From positions 1 to 59,709 of the forward strand of contig CAPGDO010000012.1 in the NCBI GenBank assembly GCA_948616985.1: a DNA stretch of 59,709 nt, written 5' to 3'. A model generated the notes under the pieces. That model ran no database searches and was not told where the DNA came from. It saw only the letters and a list, made by a program, of their open reading frames with translations. This document shows, one piece after another, positions 41,901 through 50,811 of the stretch; position 1 is the first letter of the stretch, and each line of letters starts with the position of its first letter. A program made the translations under genes and the position numbers. The DNA is from MGBC163016 sp910588905 (GTDB taxonomy: Bacteria > Actinomycetota > Coriobacteriia > Coriobacteriales > Eggerthellaceae).

Positions 41901-42785
41901 ATGTATTCGCGCCAGATCGAATCCTTCGTCAAGACGGCGAACGCCGGAAGCTTCAGCAGTGCAGCCCGAACGCTCTACATAGCCCCCTCTTCGCTCATCC
42001 AGCAGATCGATCTTTTGGAACAGCGATTGGGGCTGGTCTTGTTCGAGCGCGGGCGTAGGGGTGTTACCCTCACCGAAGCGGGGGAGTCGCTCTACCAGGA
42101 TGCGGTTGAGATCCTGCGTCGCTCTGATGAGGCAGTTGCCCGGGCGCGTTCGATCCAAAGAGGCGAGGGTCCCATACGGGTGGCGACATCGCTCCTCATG
42201 AAATGCCGCATGCTCCCGAGCATCTGGTCGCACATGATCGAAGACGCGCCGGGTACCCGCATCGACATCATCTCCCTTGAGAGCGTAGGGGTTGAACCGG
42301 GCCGATATCTTCAAGGGCTGGGTGTGTCCTATGATGTGATGGAGGGGCTCTTCATGTCCAAACTCTATCAGGACCAATGCCTGTTCCTTGAGCTGGCTCG
42401 CGTTCCCCTCTGTCTGGCTGTGCCGAAAGCACGGAGGGTTGCTCTTCCGGAGGTGGTCAACGCCGAGATGCTCTCCGGGCTGGACCTGGTGATGATGGAA
42501 CGAGGCATATCCGCAGAATACGATGGCGCCAGCTCATATCTTGCTGCCTTGGGGGCTGATCGTGTCACCGAAGTCCCCTTTTACACCATGGAGCTCTTCG
42601 CTGATTGCGCGCTCAATCAGCGCGCGATCGTCACTCCTGAGATCTGGGAGGACATACACCCTGACCTCATGTGCGTCCCCTTGGCCGAACAGCATCGCAT
42701 TCCCTATGGCTTGATCTTCTCCAAGCATCCCAATGCTCAGGCTCAGCGGCTCTACCAAGCAGCGAAGCGCATGGTCTCTTCATGA
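41901..42785 (+). CDS. LysR-family transcriptional regulator (divergent from OFA carrier)
   Basis: A 294-residue regulator: winged helix near the N-terminus (NAGSFSSAARTLYIAPSSLI, then QQIDLLEQRLGLVLFERGRR) and a LysR effector domain. AAAGGGATCGC precedes the ATG. Orientation suggests control of the OFA carrier. Confidence 0.92.
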   Translation: MYSRQIESFVKTANAGSFSSAARTLYIAPSSLIQQIDLLEQRLGLVLFERGRRGVTLTEAGESLYQDAVEILRRSDEAVARARSIQRGEGPIRVATSLLMKCRMLPSIWSHMIEDAPGTRIDIISLESVGVEPGRYLQGLGVSYDVMEGLFMSKLYQDQCLFLELARVPLCLAVPKARRVALPEVVNAEMLSGLDLVMMERGISAEYDGASSYLAALGADRVTEVPFYTMELFADCALNQRAIVTPEIWEDIHPDLMCVPLAEQHRIPYGLIFSKHPNAQAQRLYQAAKRMVSS

Positions 42786-42809
42786 GGGAGCGTGCTTTCC
42801 GTTTGGGGG

Positions 42810-43043
42810 CTATCCCTTTGTAGTGACGCTCGGACGGTGCGGTCCTTGAGGCGCCTTTACAAGCTGATCCATGCGTATGCCATGGTTCCAGTCTTCTATG
42901 GCGGCGTCCTTCATGGCTTGGGTGATCTTCTCTCCGCAAAAAGCGCATTCATCACGGCTCAGGTAATTGATCCGCTCGCACTCAGCGCATGTGACCACCT
43001 TAGGACGACAATTATCACAGGTTGGACTGCATCCGTAGCACAT
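42810..43043 (-). CDS. Small zinc-ribbon protein (77 residues)
   Basis: Contains two Cys pairs or clusters, MCYGCSPTCDNC at the N-terminus and CAECERINYLSRDECAFCG, able to bind one or two zinc ions, then an acidic helix and a basic tail. AAGGAGGCTCCC precedes the ATG. It lies 24 bp downstream of the LysR gene's 3' end on the opposite strand and follows the MFS gene's 3' end region on neither transcript obviously. Function unknown. Confidence 0.75.
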   Translation of the reverse strand: MCYGCSPTCDNCRPKVVTCAECERINYLSRDECAFCGEKITQAMKDAAIEDWNHGIRMDQLVKAPQGPHRPSVTTKG

Positions 43044-43067
43044 GGGAGCCTCCTTGCCGTAAGCCCT

Positions 43068-44387
43068 TCAGGCGGTCGATCTGGCTTGCAATTCAGGTTC
43101 TGCGCTTTCAGTCCAGGGTAGCTTTCGGCTGCTCATCCTGGCCACGGTGACTACGAGAGTTCCTAGGATGCATAGGATGATGGCTATCAGGAAAGCGGGG
43201 ACGAAGCTCGCCGTGATGTCGAAGGAGAGTCCTACGAGCCGTGAACCAAAGGATCCGAATATCCCGGACCCTATGCGTGCCCAAGCATAGTATTCGGTGA
43301 AGTTCCTTTCTCCGAAGAGCTTGCGCAGGAGCAAGGGGAGAGAGATGGAGGTGAAGGAATCCTGCACGCCGAACAGGAAGGCCGACAGCAGCAGCCCGGC
43401 TTCGTTGCGAAAGAGGATCAGCCCGACCATGCCTGCTGCCACCACGAAGAACTCGATGTATACCGTGCGTTGGATCCCAAAGTGGTCGTTCGCCCAGCCC
43501 ATGATGAGCTTCTCGCAGAAGCTGCCTAGCTGCAAAGCGCTTACGAGAGAGGCGCCGAACAGGGCGCTGTAGCCAATGGATTCCGCATAACCGGGTAGGT
43601 GCGCATCGAAACCGGATCCGATGAGCGCAGCGATGCCCGCAAAGATGAAGATCATGACGAACGCCAGGGAAAGGAGCCCTCGCTTCAGGGGAACGCCTCG
43701 GTTCGTCATCGGCGTTGAGGCCGCGTTTCCCTTGTCGGCAAGAGGATCGAAGCCGTAAGGAAGCGCTCCTATATCAGAGGGCCTCAGTCGGAACACGAAT
43801 AGGGTGAAGGGAAGGCTGGTCAGGATGACGACGGCGCCTTGAACGAGGTAAGCCATTCGCCATCCACTCGCCTGGATGATGTTCGCGAAGGCAAGGGCAG
43901 ATACGGCTGATCCGATAGACCCCACCGCAGTGGCGATACCCATGGCCAGGCCGGTCTTCTTCTGGAACCAATTCCCCAGGATCGCTGCCTGAGGCAGTTG
44001 CATCAGGCAAGTCCCGAAGGTGCCATAGACCACACCGGAGCACACCCACTGCCATATCTCAGTATAGGTTCCCATCAGCGCTGCAGCCAGAGCGCAGGCA
44101 ATGGCGGAGATGCTCATGACGAGGCGAAGGTTGAAACGTTCGATCACCTTCGCTGCCAAGGGCATCGCGGGGATCATCGAGAGAAAATGGGCTTGCTGCC
44201 AGCTGGCGATCTCGTTCCGAGCGAAACCGAGATCATTGCAGATGGGCACATAGAACACACCGCATCCTCCGAAGATGGCTACGAGCGTTCCGGCGGTCAG
44301 AATGCTGCAACCCACGAGCATCAGCCATGCTTTGTGGATCGAATGGCTTCCGAGCTTGATGTATGAGTTAGCGTCCGTTTTGCTCAT
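43068..44387 (-). CDS. MFS transporter beside the molybdoenzyme locus
   Basis: A 439-residue, twelve-helix carrier of the monocarboxylate-type MFS branch. It opens with SNx-like AWLMLVGCSILTAGTLVAIF and has NWFQKKTGLAMGIATAVGS in the helix 4-5 region. AGGGGGACTAG precedes the ATG. It is downstream of the first cluster LysR gene on the same strand, 123 bp away, and probably imports the substrate or exports the product of the neighbouring oxidoreductases. Substrate unknown. Confidence 0.88.
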   Translation of the reverse strand: MSKTDANSYIKLGSHSIHKAWLMLVGCSILTAGTLVAIFGGCGVFYVPICNDLGFARNEIASWQQAHFLSMIPAMPLAAKVIERFNLRLVMSISAIACALAAALMGTYTEIWQWVCSGVVYGTFGTCLMQLPQAAILGNWFQKKTGLAMGIATAVGSIGSAVSALAFANIIQASGWRMAYLVQGAVVILTSLPFTLFVFRLRPSDIGALPYGFDPLADKGNAASTPMTNRGVPLKRGLLSLAFVMIFIFAGIAALIGSGFDAHLPGYAESIGYSALFGASLVSALQLGSFCEKLIMGWANDHFGIQRTVYIEFFVVAAGMVGLILFRNEAGLLLSAFLFGVQDSFTSISLPLLLRKLFGERNFTEYYAWARIGSGIFGSFGSRLVGLSFDITASFVPAFLIAIILCILGTLVVTVARMSSRKLPWTESAEPELQARSTA

Positions 44388-44510
44388 CTAGTCCCCCTGC
44401 TGATGCGAACTGCAGACGAAATGCCCTCTCGACGCATGAAGCGATATCTGAAATCTATCGCAGGGGCTAGGATGGGTGAATCGCTGCTCATTGCTAAATC
44501 GGAAACAACC

Positions 44511-45461
44511 TCATTCCGATCCTGTGCTAGATCCTCGTGCGACCGGAAAAGCATGATCGGGTGAGTCGTACGCGGTGAAGAGGTTCCCGCGGGGGTCCAA
44601 GAGCGAGACAGCGAAACCGTGTACCGCGGGGGTGGGGTCTGTAAAGCGCACCGTTGTCCTCGATTCATCGGCCGTTATCAGGGGAGAATCCATGAATGTG
44701 GCAGGGTAGATATAGATGCCGTTCGGAAGGCCTGCCTCTAGGTATTCTTGCTGGGTCGGTGCCTCTACGGGAACGAAGAGCGGATCGAAGCCGTGGGATC
44801 TGCAGAGCCCGTGGATCGTGGCCCTCATCGTGGATAGAGCATTGGAGGGGACCATGATGGGTATATCCTTCAGATCCTTTACTTGAAGCCCTCGGTGATG
44901 CAGCCTGTGGCCTCTTCGGCACCATACGACCAAGTCGTCTGTGGAGAGATAACGGGCTTGCATTCCCTGGGCAGCATAGTTGGCTACAGCGACATCGATG
45001 GAGCCGTATCGGTAGTCGATGGCAAGGTCTACACGCCCTTGCCTCAAACCCTCTCTGATGCTCTTGTAGGTTGCTCTCAGGTAGCGGACCTGAAGATCGG
45101 GGTTGCTCCTTCGGATAGAGCGGATGAAGCGGTAATAGGCTTCTGATGCACGATCGGTCAGGGCCGGAGTCTGCACAGTGATCTCTGGGAGGATGTCTAC
45201 GTCGCTGATATCTTGGCATTCATCCACCAGCTGATTGAAAGAGGTAAGGATATGGGTGGAGCAGTTCAAGAAATGCGCACCCGCTTTCGTTAGATACGTC
45301 TTGCCATTTCGGAAGCTTATGAGGGGGCAGCCCACGGTGGTTTCGAGCTGCTTGATGTGCTTGCTCAGAGTCGACTGGGCCATATGCAGTTCGGCTGCGG
45401 CATTCGTCATATTCAAATGGTGTGCGAAGACGATGAACTCGTTCATATAATCGAATTGCAT
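44511..45461 (-). CDS. LysR-family regulator, first of the molybdoenzyme locus
   Basis: A 316-residue LysR protein with the winged helix MTNAAAELHMAQSTLSKHIK at residues about 18-37 and a full effector domain. It is clearly related to the LysR at 53774-54694, which has the same HLNM and QSxLSKHIKQLE pattern. AAGGTC precedes the ATG. Divergent from the operon that begins at 45807, which it probably activates or represses. Confidence 0.92.
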   Translation of the reverse strand: MQFDYMNEFIVFAHHLNMTNAAAELHMAQSTLSKHIKQLETTVGCPLISFRNGKTYLTKAGAHFLNCSTHILTSFNQLVDECQDISDVDILPEITVQTPALTDRASEAYYRFIRSIRRSNPDLQVRYLRATYKSIREGLRQGRVDLAIDYRYGSIDVAVANYAAQGMQARYLSTDDLVVWCRRGHRLHHRGLQVKDLKDIPIMVPSNALSTMRATIHGLCRSHGFDPLFVPVEAPTQQEYLEAGLPNGIYIYPATFMDSPLITADESRTTVRFTDPTPAVHGFAVSLLDPRGNLFTAYDSPDHAFPVARGSSTGSE

Positions 45462-45581
45462 GTTTGACCTTCTATCGTTTCTGGCGAATTTCTATCGAAG
45501 AGTTCCCTAGAAGTGCAACGAAAAAGGTTCGACCCTCGATAAAGCTAACTCATATACGTCCCCCTTGCAATTCATGGCTTA

Positions 45582-45643
45582 TTCCGAATTGGAAATCTGC
45601 GTATGCTTGATTCGGATAGCATCACTGTGTTTCCCATTTGGAA
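45582..45643. promoter_or_regulatory. Paired TTCC-N5-GGAA dyads in the LysR/operon divergent region
   Basis: The 345-bp gap between the LysR gene and the zinc-ribbon gene holds TTCCGAATTGGAA (45582-45594) and TTCCCATTTGGAA (45631-45643), 49 bp apart start to start. Both have the T-N11-A form of LysR boxes. A near match, TTCCGATTTCGAA, stands at 54778-54790 upstream of the related LysR gene. Confidence 0.55.
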
Positions 45644-45806
45644 TCGAGAGAAGTCTGATTCTTCCGTTGGTACGGCTTTCTGCCCGTGTAAGCCCCTTCC
45701 TATACTCGAAGCACCCGAACCGGAGATCCTGAAGCTCGCTTGAGGGGGTTTCTTGCTCTGCATCGGGGAGATGCCGATCCCACCATCAACCATGAAAGGA
45801 ACCCTT

Positions 45807-46046
45807 ATGTGCTTTAGACCAGCAGAAGCCGATGTTGCCTCTGGCATCGGACCTACCCCGTGTCCCCATTGCGGCAAGACCGTGTTCCCCACCGAGGGCC
45901 TCCTGCCTAAGAAGTGCCCGTTCTGTCGTGAGGAGCTTGCAGCAGGTGCCGACTCTTACGCCCCAGCGGTTCCTGCTCCTGCTGCTCCTGCGCCTTCTCC
46001 TGAGACGCCCCAGGCTCCCGCTGCACCAAAGGCGCCTACAGCCTAA
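45807..46046 (+). CDS. Small zinc-ribbon protein with Pro/Ala-rich tail (79 residues)
   Basis: Starts MCFRPAEADVASG and has CPHCGKTVFPTEGLLPKKCP with a second CxxC (CPFC), a classic zinc ribbon, followed by about 35 residues of Pro/Ala repeats. GAAAGGAACCCTT precedes the ATG. First gene of the divergently transcribed locus, 148 bp before the first oxidoreductase. A metal-handling, chaperone or regulatory role for the molybdoenzymes is possible but unproven. Confidence 0.8.
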   Translation: MCFRPAEADVASGIGPTPCPHCGKTVFPTEGLLPKKCPFCREELAAGADSYAPAVPAPAAPAPSPETPQAPAAPKAPTA

Positions 46047-46073
46047 GACATCAGCAGGGTATGACCATCGGTG

Positions 46074-46099
46074 CCCTCGAGCACTGCGTTCTTCGAGGG
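46074..46099 (+). other. Intercistronic hairpin before the first oxidoreductase
   Basis: CCCTCGA (46074-46080) pairs with TCGAGGG (46093-46099), loop 12 nt, no T tract. Confidence 0.45.
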
Positions 46100-46194
46100 T
46101 GCAGCGCGCGGGAACGTGCACGAGCTCTTTTCGGAGCATTGGCAACTGAGTTGTCTGTGTGATGCAAGTCGGATGAACGTGAGAAGGAGGAGGC

Positions 46195-48579
46195 ATGGCA
46201 GTAGAGAAGATCGAGTGCGGCGACGGCACATACAAGGTGCGCACCTGTGCTTGGTCGCCCCCGGGTGACCATCCAGTAGGTTGCGGCATGTATCTGACCG
46301 TCAAAGATGGCAAGGTGGTGAAAGCGGAGGGCGACCCTGAGCATCCCATCACCAATGGACGCTTATGCGTGCGCTGTTCGGCTCTGCCGGAGTGGATCTA
46401 CAACGACAAGCGTGTGACCACGCCCTTGAAGCGCGATCCGAAAGATCGCGGACTGGATACATGGGAGCCCATCAGCTGGGACGAGGCCATGGATATCATC
46501 GAGGCCAAGGTTCGCGATATCCACGAGAAGTACGGCAATGAATACATCGCCACGTTCCAGGGTACAGGCCGCGTGGCAACCCTGTACGCACCTTCTCTGG
46601 CATTCGCCGCCCTGCAAACCCCCAACGCTGGTTCCGTGCTGGCGGGGGAGTCCTGCTATGGTCCGCGCTGCTGTGTTGCCAATTTCATCTTGGGCGCTGG
46701 CTATCCCGAACTGGATTACGCCGCGTTCTTCCCGGAGCGCTATGACGATCCACGTTACAAGGTGCTAGAGTACATCGTGATCTGGGGAAAGAACCCTCTC
46801 TATTCCAATCCTGACGGCCTTTTCGGTCACGCTATCATCGACTTGCAGAAGCGCGGCAGCAAGTTTATCGTCATCGATCCGCGTGTGACGTGGTGCGCAG
46901 CTCATGCTGCTCATCATCTGCAATTGCGGCCTGGTACCGATGCTGCGTTGGGTCTTGGCATCGCGAATATCATCATCCAAGAAGACCTCTACGATCACGA
47001 GTTCGTAGAGAAATGGTGCTACGGTTTCGATGAGTTCGCTCGTCGAGCTGCCGAATACACACCCGAGCGCGTGGAAGAGATCACCTGGGTTCCGCGCGAG
47101 ACCCTCATCGAGGCTGCTCGTGCCATAGGCAATGCTGATCCTTGCTCATTCCTCTGGGGTGTGGCGCTTGATGAGAATCCGAATGGGGTGCAAGCGGGCC
47201 ACACGTTCCTGGCCATCGTTGCCATCACAGGCAATCTTGATGTTCCGGGTGGGGTAACGCTGGCTGTTCCTGCCAGCTTCATGGGCAAATGGCGTTATGA
47301 CTGCTCTCTCCAGATCCCACCAGAGGTCTACGATAAGCAGATCATCAACCCGGTGCACAAGGCCTATGTAGCCCGTCAACAGGGGCATCCGGATAGCATG
47401 CTCGATGCCCTGGAGACAGGTGTGCCATACAAGGTGAAGATGGCTTGGTTCATCGGCACTAACCCGTTGCCCAATATGGGGGTCCAGACCAAACGCTGGG
47501 AAGAGGCGTTCAAGACCTTAGAGCTGAACGTCATCCAGGACACCACGATGACCCTCTCGGCCATGGCGTTCTGCGATATCTTCCTGCCCGTCTCTACTTT
47601 TGCAGAGCAGACAGGCATCGTGCTGCCCCACTTCGGGCGCAATACCCATATGCTGGGTGTTACTAACAAGGTCATCGACATGGATTGCAAGTCCGATCTG
47701 GAGATCGCCATGATGATCGGCAAGCGCTTGAATCCTAAGGCTTGGCCGTGGGAGACCGTAGAGGATTTCTTCACCGAGCAGATCCAAACGAAGTTGGATA
47801 TGACCTATGAGGACCTGCAGGACGAGAACCTCATCCAGCTTGATTTCGAGTACAAGAAGTACGAGAAGGGGTTGCTGCGCAACGACGGTTATCCAGGCTT
47901 CAACACCCCCACAGGCCTCGTCGAGCTGCGAGCGAGCATCTACCCCGACTGGGATGAGGATCCCCTCCCTTACTTCAAAGAGCCACCGTTCAGTCCTTAT
48001 AGCAAGCCGGAATTGGCTGATGAGTATCCTCTGGTGCTCACTACCGGCGGCCGCATGATCCCTTACTTCCATTCCGAAGGCCGCCAGATCCCGTCACTGC
48101 GTGACCTCGTGCCAGACCCCATCGTGACCATTCATCCAGAAACAGCTGAGAAGTTCGGTATCCAGCAAGGGGATTGGGTGCGCATGCGCAGTCCCTTCGG
48201 TGAATGCATCCAAAAGGCCAATCTGACCATAGAAGTGGATCCACGCGTCATCCATGCCACCCATGGATGGTGGTTCCCTGAGCAGGATGGTGAGGCACCT
48301 AATCTGTATGGCACCTACAAGGCGAATGTGAACAACCTCATCCCGCATCACACGGTGGGGCATATGGGTTGGGGCGCTCCCTATAAGTGCATGATCTGCA
48401 ATATCGCCAAGGTGGACAGCATGGAGGATTACGACCCCAGCTATCCCGCTGAGCCCTATGAGGTCGATCCTGATTACAGCCTTGACCTTAAGACCCTCAT
48501 GCACTTCGGGAAGTTCGATCCAGAACATCCCGAAGAGACGTACAAGCTTGCGTATGCGAGCGACAGGAAGGAGGACTAG
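46195..48579 (+). CDS. Molybdopterin oxidoreductase A, cytoplasmic, substrate unknown
   Basis: A 794-residue DMSO-reductase-family subunit. The N-terminal Fe-S site reads Cys18 (CAWSPPGDHPVGC), Asp25, Cys30 and Cys58 (GRLCVRC): the second Cys of its paralogue is an Asp here. Cys154 in GESCYGPR aligns with the formate dehydrogenase selenocysteine and is the likely Mo ligand. The C-terminal molybdopterin domain has HGWWFPEQDGEAPNLYG. There is no Tat signal or membrane helix, so it is cytoplasmic. AAGGAGGAGGC precedes the ATG. The Fe-S partner starts two bases after the stop. Resembles catechol dehydroxylase/acetylene hydratase relatives; the reaction is not known. Confidence 0.9.
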   Translation: MAVEKIECGDGTYKVRTCAWSPPGDHPVGCGMYLTVKDGKVVKAEGDPEHPITNGRLCVRCSALPEWIYNDKRVTTPLKRDPKDRGLDTWEPISWDEAMDIIEAKVRDIHEKYGNEYIATFQGTGRVATLYAPSLAFAALQTPNAGSVLAGESCYGPRCCVANFILGAGYPELDYAAFFPERYDDPRYKVLEYIVIWGKNPLYSNPDGLFGHAIIDLQKRGSKFIVIDPRVTWCAAHAAHHLQLRPGTDAALGLGIANIIIQEDLYDHEFVEKWCYGFDEFARRAAEYTPERVEEITWVPRETLIEAARAIGNADPCSFLWGVALDENPNGVQAGHTFLAIVAITGNLDVPGGVTLAVPASFMGKWRYDCSLQIPPEVYDKQIINPVHKAYVARQQGHPDSMLDALETGVPYKVKMAWFIGTNPLPNMGVQTKRWEEAFKTLELNVIQDTTMTLSAMAFCDIFLPVSTFAEQTGIVLPHFGRNTHMLGVTNKVIDMDCKSDLEIAMMIGKRLNPKAWPWETVEDFFTEQIQTKLDMTYEDLQDENLIQLDFEYKKYEKGLLRNDGYPGFNTPTGLVELRASIYPDWDEDPLPYFKEPPFSPYSKPELADEYPLVLTTGGRMIPYFHSEGRQIPSLRDLVPDPIVTIHPETAEKFGIQQGDWVRMRSPFGECIQKANLTIEVDPRVIHATHGWWFPEQDGEAPNLYGTYKANVNNLIPHHTVGHMGWGAPYKCMICNIAKVDSMEDYDPSYPAEPYEVDPDYSLDLKTLMHFGKFDPEHPEETYKLAYASDRKED

Positions 48580-48581
48580 GG

Positions 48582-48914
48582 ATGAAAGATCACGCCATGG
48601 TCATCGATTACCAGTACTGCACCGGCTGCCATGCCTGCGAACTCGCCTGTCGCAACGAGAAGGAGCTGCCTTTGGACCAGTGGGGCATCAAGGTGACCCA
48701 GTATGGTCCTGTGATGATCGAGGGGCAGATCATGTGGGATTACATCCCGGCGCTCTCGAACGCCTGCGATCTATGCGTTGGACGTATCGAAGAAGGCAAG
48801 GTTCCCTCCTGTCAGCTCCATTGCCTAGCTGCTTGCATCCAAGTGATCCCTGTGGAAGAAGCCGTCGCTGCTTTGCGCGAATACGGTGACAAGACGGCAG
48901 TCTATGTGCCGTAA
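48582..48914 (+). CDS. Small dicluster Fe-S protein, partner of oxidoreductase A
   Basis: A 110-residue electron-transfer subunit. CTGCHACELAC supplies four Cys for one [4Fe-4S] cluster and CDLCVGRIEEGKVPSCQLHC supplies four for a second. This is about half the usual beta-subunit size, with only two clusters. It contains DQWGIKVTQYGP, matched by DEWGIKVTEVQP in the paralogue at 53261. AAGGAGGACTAGGG precedes the ATG, two bases after the large subunit. Confidence 0.92.
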   Translation: MKDHAMVIDYQYCTGCHACELACRNEKELPLDQWGIKVTQYGPVMIEGQIMWDYIPALSNACDLCVGRIEEGKVPSCQLHCLAACIQVIPVEEAVAALREYGDKTAVYVP

Positions 48915-48927
48915 AGGCGAGGAGATC

Positions 48928-49004
48928 CGTTCGAAGACGATACATGTCATGGAGGGAAGCGGGTACTAGGCGTTGTGGCCGTCTGGTACCCGAAGAAGCG
49001 AACG
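48928..49004 (+). other. Nested intercistronic hairpin
   Basis: Outer arms CGTTCG (48928-48933) and CGAACG (48999-49004); inner arms CGGGTAC (48960-48966) and GTACCCG (48986-48992). It lies between the Fe-S gene and the 56-residue gene. No T tract. Confidence 0.5.
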
Positions 49005-49026
49005 CTGACGAGGAAGGAGGCGCGCT

Positions 49027-49197
49027 ATGGATACCTCGCCTGAGAAGATGGCTGAAGTGAAGGTCGTTCTCGACGATTACAAGAACACGGGCAATCCTGA
49101 TCTGCTCGGAAAGCTCCGAGGTTATATCTCTGAGTATATGGGCTATGAAGGGGACGAGCCGGTGATCCTCGAACTCAAAGAAACATTTCATTTCTAG
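49027..49197 (+). CDS. 56-residue acidic protein within the molybdoenzyme operon
   Basis: Begins MDTSPEKMAEVKVVLDDY and ends ILELKETFHF. A very good ribosome site, AAGGAGGCGCGCT, stands before the ATG, and codon use matches the neighbours. It lies between the first Fe-S subunit and the MFS gene. No Cys, no membrane helix. Not recognised; it could be an enzyme-specific chaperone or assembly factor. Confidence 0.7.
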   Translation: MDTSPEKMAEVKVVLDDYKNTGNPDLLGKLRGYISEYMGYEGDEPVILELKETFHF

Positions 49198-49209
49198 ATC
49201 TTCAACGCA

Positions 49210-49262
49210 CCCGGGACCGTGGCGCTAGGAACATGCCAGCTTCCATTGTCACGGAGCCCGGG
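49210..49262 (+). other. Intercistronic hairpin before the MFS gene
   Basis: CCCGGG-A-CCGTG (49210-49221) pairs with CACGG-AG-CCCGGG (49250-49262) with a small internal loop. No T tract. Confidence 0.5.
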
Positions 49263-49286
49263 CATACGGAAAAGGAGGGAGGGATT

Positions 49287-50726
49287 ATGGCATTGGAAAC
49301 AGAACCCAACGTTATGGATCCCGAGCAAGAAACCAAGATGAGGAAGAGGTCATGGTTCGCATGGCTTCAGTCCGTCGCAGGATTCTCATCTCAGATCGTG
49401 GCCTCTACGGCAACGAATACCTACACTATCTGCGTAGCCTTCATCGCTACTCAGCTGGGCTGCACTGCGGCGGACCTGGCTATCGCCAGCTCTCTCTTCG
49501 GTGCCACCTATGCAGGTTTCTCATGGTTGTGGGGAAATCTCGCCGACCGCATCGGCATTCGCTGGTCTATCTCGTTGTCCCCGGTATGGGTAGGCATCGG
49601 CTTCATACTGATATCGCTCTTCACCAACAGCATCATGAGCTTCGCCATCCTGTGTGCTCTAGCTGGTGTGGGCATGGGTGGTGTATCCGGAGCTACCCTC
49701 TCCAAGGCCATCGGTAGTTGGTATGACACCAACTGGCGCGGCAAGGGCATGATCTTGGTGAACATGGGCGGCAATGCTGCTTCCACCATAATGGGCATCG
49801 CCACACCCATCCTCATCGCCAGTGGTTGGCAAGGTGCTTATAGGATCATGGGCATTGCCTATCTATGCTGTGGCGTATTGAACTTCATCCTGTTCCGTGA
49901 TTCTCCTGCAGCTATCGGCACGGTACCCTTCGGATCCCCCAAGGGCACCATGCCTGCTCCCTATGAGAAAAAGGCACAGATGAGCCCTCAAGAGAAGGCC
50001 GCTCTCAAGAAGGAGAAGAATGAGGCGACCATCAGATGCTTGAAGGATCCGATGACCTGGAAGTTCGGCATCATCTACGCCTTCTGGCAGTTGCAGATGA
50101 ACTCGAACAAGGCATTCATGGTGGCCGCCGTTGTGGCTGTCGGTATCGGTGACGTTGCCTTTGGTGGAGGCTTGATGGCCGGATTCTCCTTCGCCATGCT
50201 CTTCGGCCAGCCGATCATCTCGTTCCTCGGTGACTATCTTCCGCGCAAGTACGTCTTCGGTTCTGGTGTACTAGCTGCTGGGCTGTGCTTTGTTGCGATA
50301 TGGTTCGCCTTCGGTGCCGGTAATGCAGCAGCGCTTCCGCCCATCTATTCCGTCCTCGGTTTCGTCTCAGGCACTGTGGGCATCAGCTGGGTCATGATGG
50401 CTGAATCCTTCCCACCCAATATGCGCGGTACGGGTCCTGGTGTGGTCTCTACCTTCGGCATCATCGGTCGTGTGGGCGGTCCGCTCTTGGCTGCATTCTG
50501 GATCAACACCTTCTTTGGCGGCGATACGGCATCCTATGTGCTCTTCGCAGCTGTTTGCATGCTGATCGCGGGAGCTTTGATCTTTCTCTGGCTGCCTAAG
50601 ACCAGCGGAAAGTACGGCGATCCTCTGGCTGCCAAGTACTACAAGGAGCATCCCGAAGAGGCACCGGAAGGGTACTTCGATTCCAAGAAGGGCGAAGAGA
50701 AGATCGAAAAGGACATGAAAGCCTAG
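49287..50726 (+). CDS. MFS transporter inside the molybdoenzyme operon
   Basis: A twelve-helix carrier of 479 residues with a polar 30-residue N-terminus and a 40-residue charged C-terminus. NLADRIGIRW is the helix 2-3 loop, and GSWYDTNWRGKGMILVNMGG the helix 4-5 region. AAAAGGAGGGAGGGATT precedes the ATG at 49287. Lying between the two oxidoreductases on the same strand, it probably carries their substrate or product. Confidence 0.92.
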   Translation: MALETEPNVMDPEQETKMRKRSWFAWLQSVAGFSSQIVASTATNTYTICVAFIATQLGCTAADLAIASSLFGATYAGFSWLWGNLADRIGIRWSISLSPVWVGIGFILISLFTNSIMSFAILCALAGVGMGGVSGATLSKAIGSWYDTNWRGKGMILVNMGGNAASTIMGIATPILIASGWQGAYRIMGIAYLCCGVLNFILFRDSPAAIGTVPFGSPKGTMPAPYEKKAQMSPQEKAALKKEKNEATIRCLKDPMTWKFGIIYAFWQLQMNSNKAFMVAAVVAVGIGDVAFGGGLMAGFSFAMLFGQPIISFLGDYLPRKYVFGSGVLAAGLCFVAIWFAFGAGNAAALPPIYSVLGFVSGTVGISWVMMAESFPPNMRGTGPGVVSTFGIIGRVGGPLLAAFWINTFFGGDTASYVLFAAVCMLIAGALIFLWLPKTSGKYGDPLAAKYYKEHPEEAPEGYFDSKKGEEKIEKDMKA

Positions 50727-50772
50727 CGTTGCTGAACAGCAGCTAGCCTCGTTGGCTTTCGATTCTCGGGTA

Positions 50773-50811
50773 GGGGCGGGGTTGCGGCGGAAAGCCGTTG
50801 AGCCCCGCCCC
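50773..50811 (+). other. Strong GC hairpin before oxidoreductase B
   Basis: GGGGCGGGG (50773-50781) pairs with CCCCGCCCC (50803-50811), with an inner CGGC/GCCG stem. It starts about 47 bp after the MFS stop, and the ribosome site of the next gene follows. There is no T tract. Confidence 0.6.

Noticed and set aside
44498..44520. ATCGGAA-N9-TTCCGAT dyad at the 3' end of the first cluster LysR gene
   Set aside because: Arms are in the opposite order from the TTCC-N5-GGAA boxes and overlap the stop codon; probably chance, though it could act on the downstream MFS gene.
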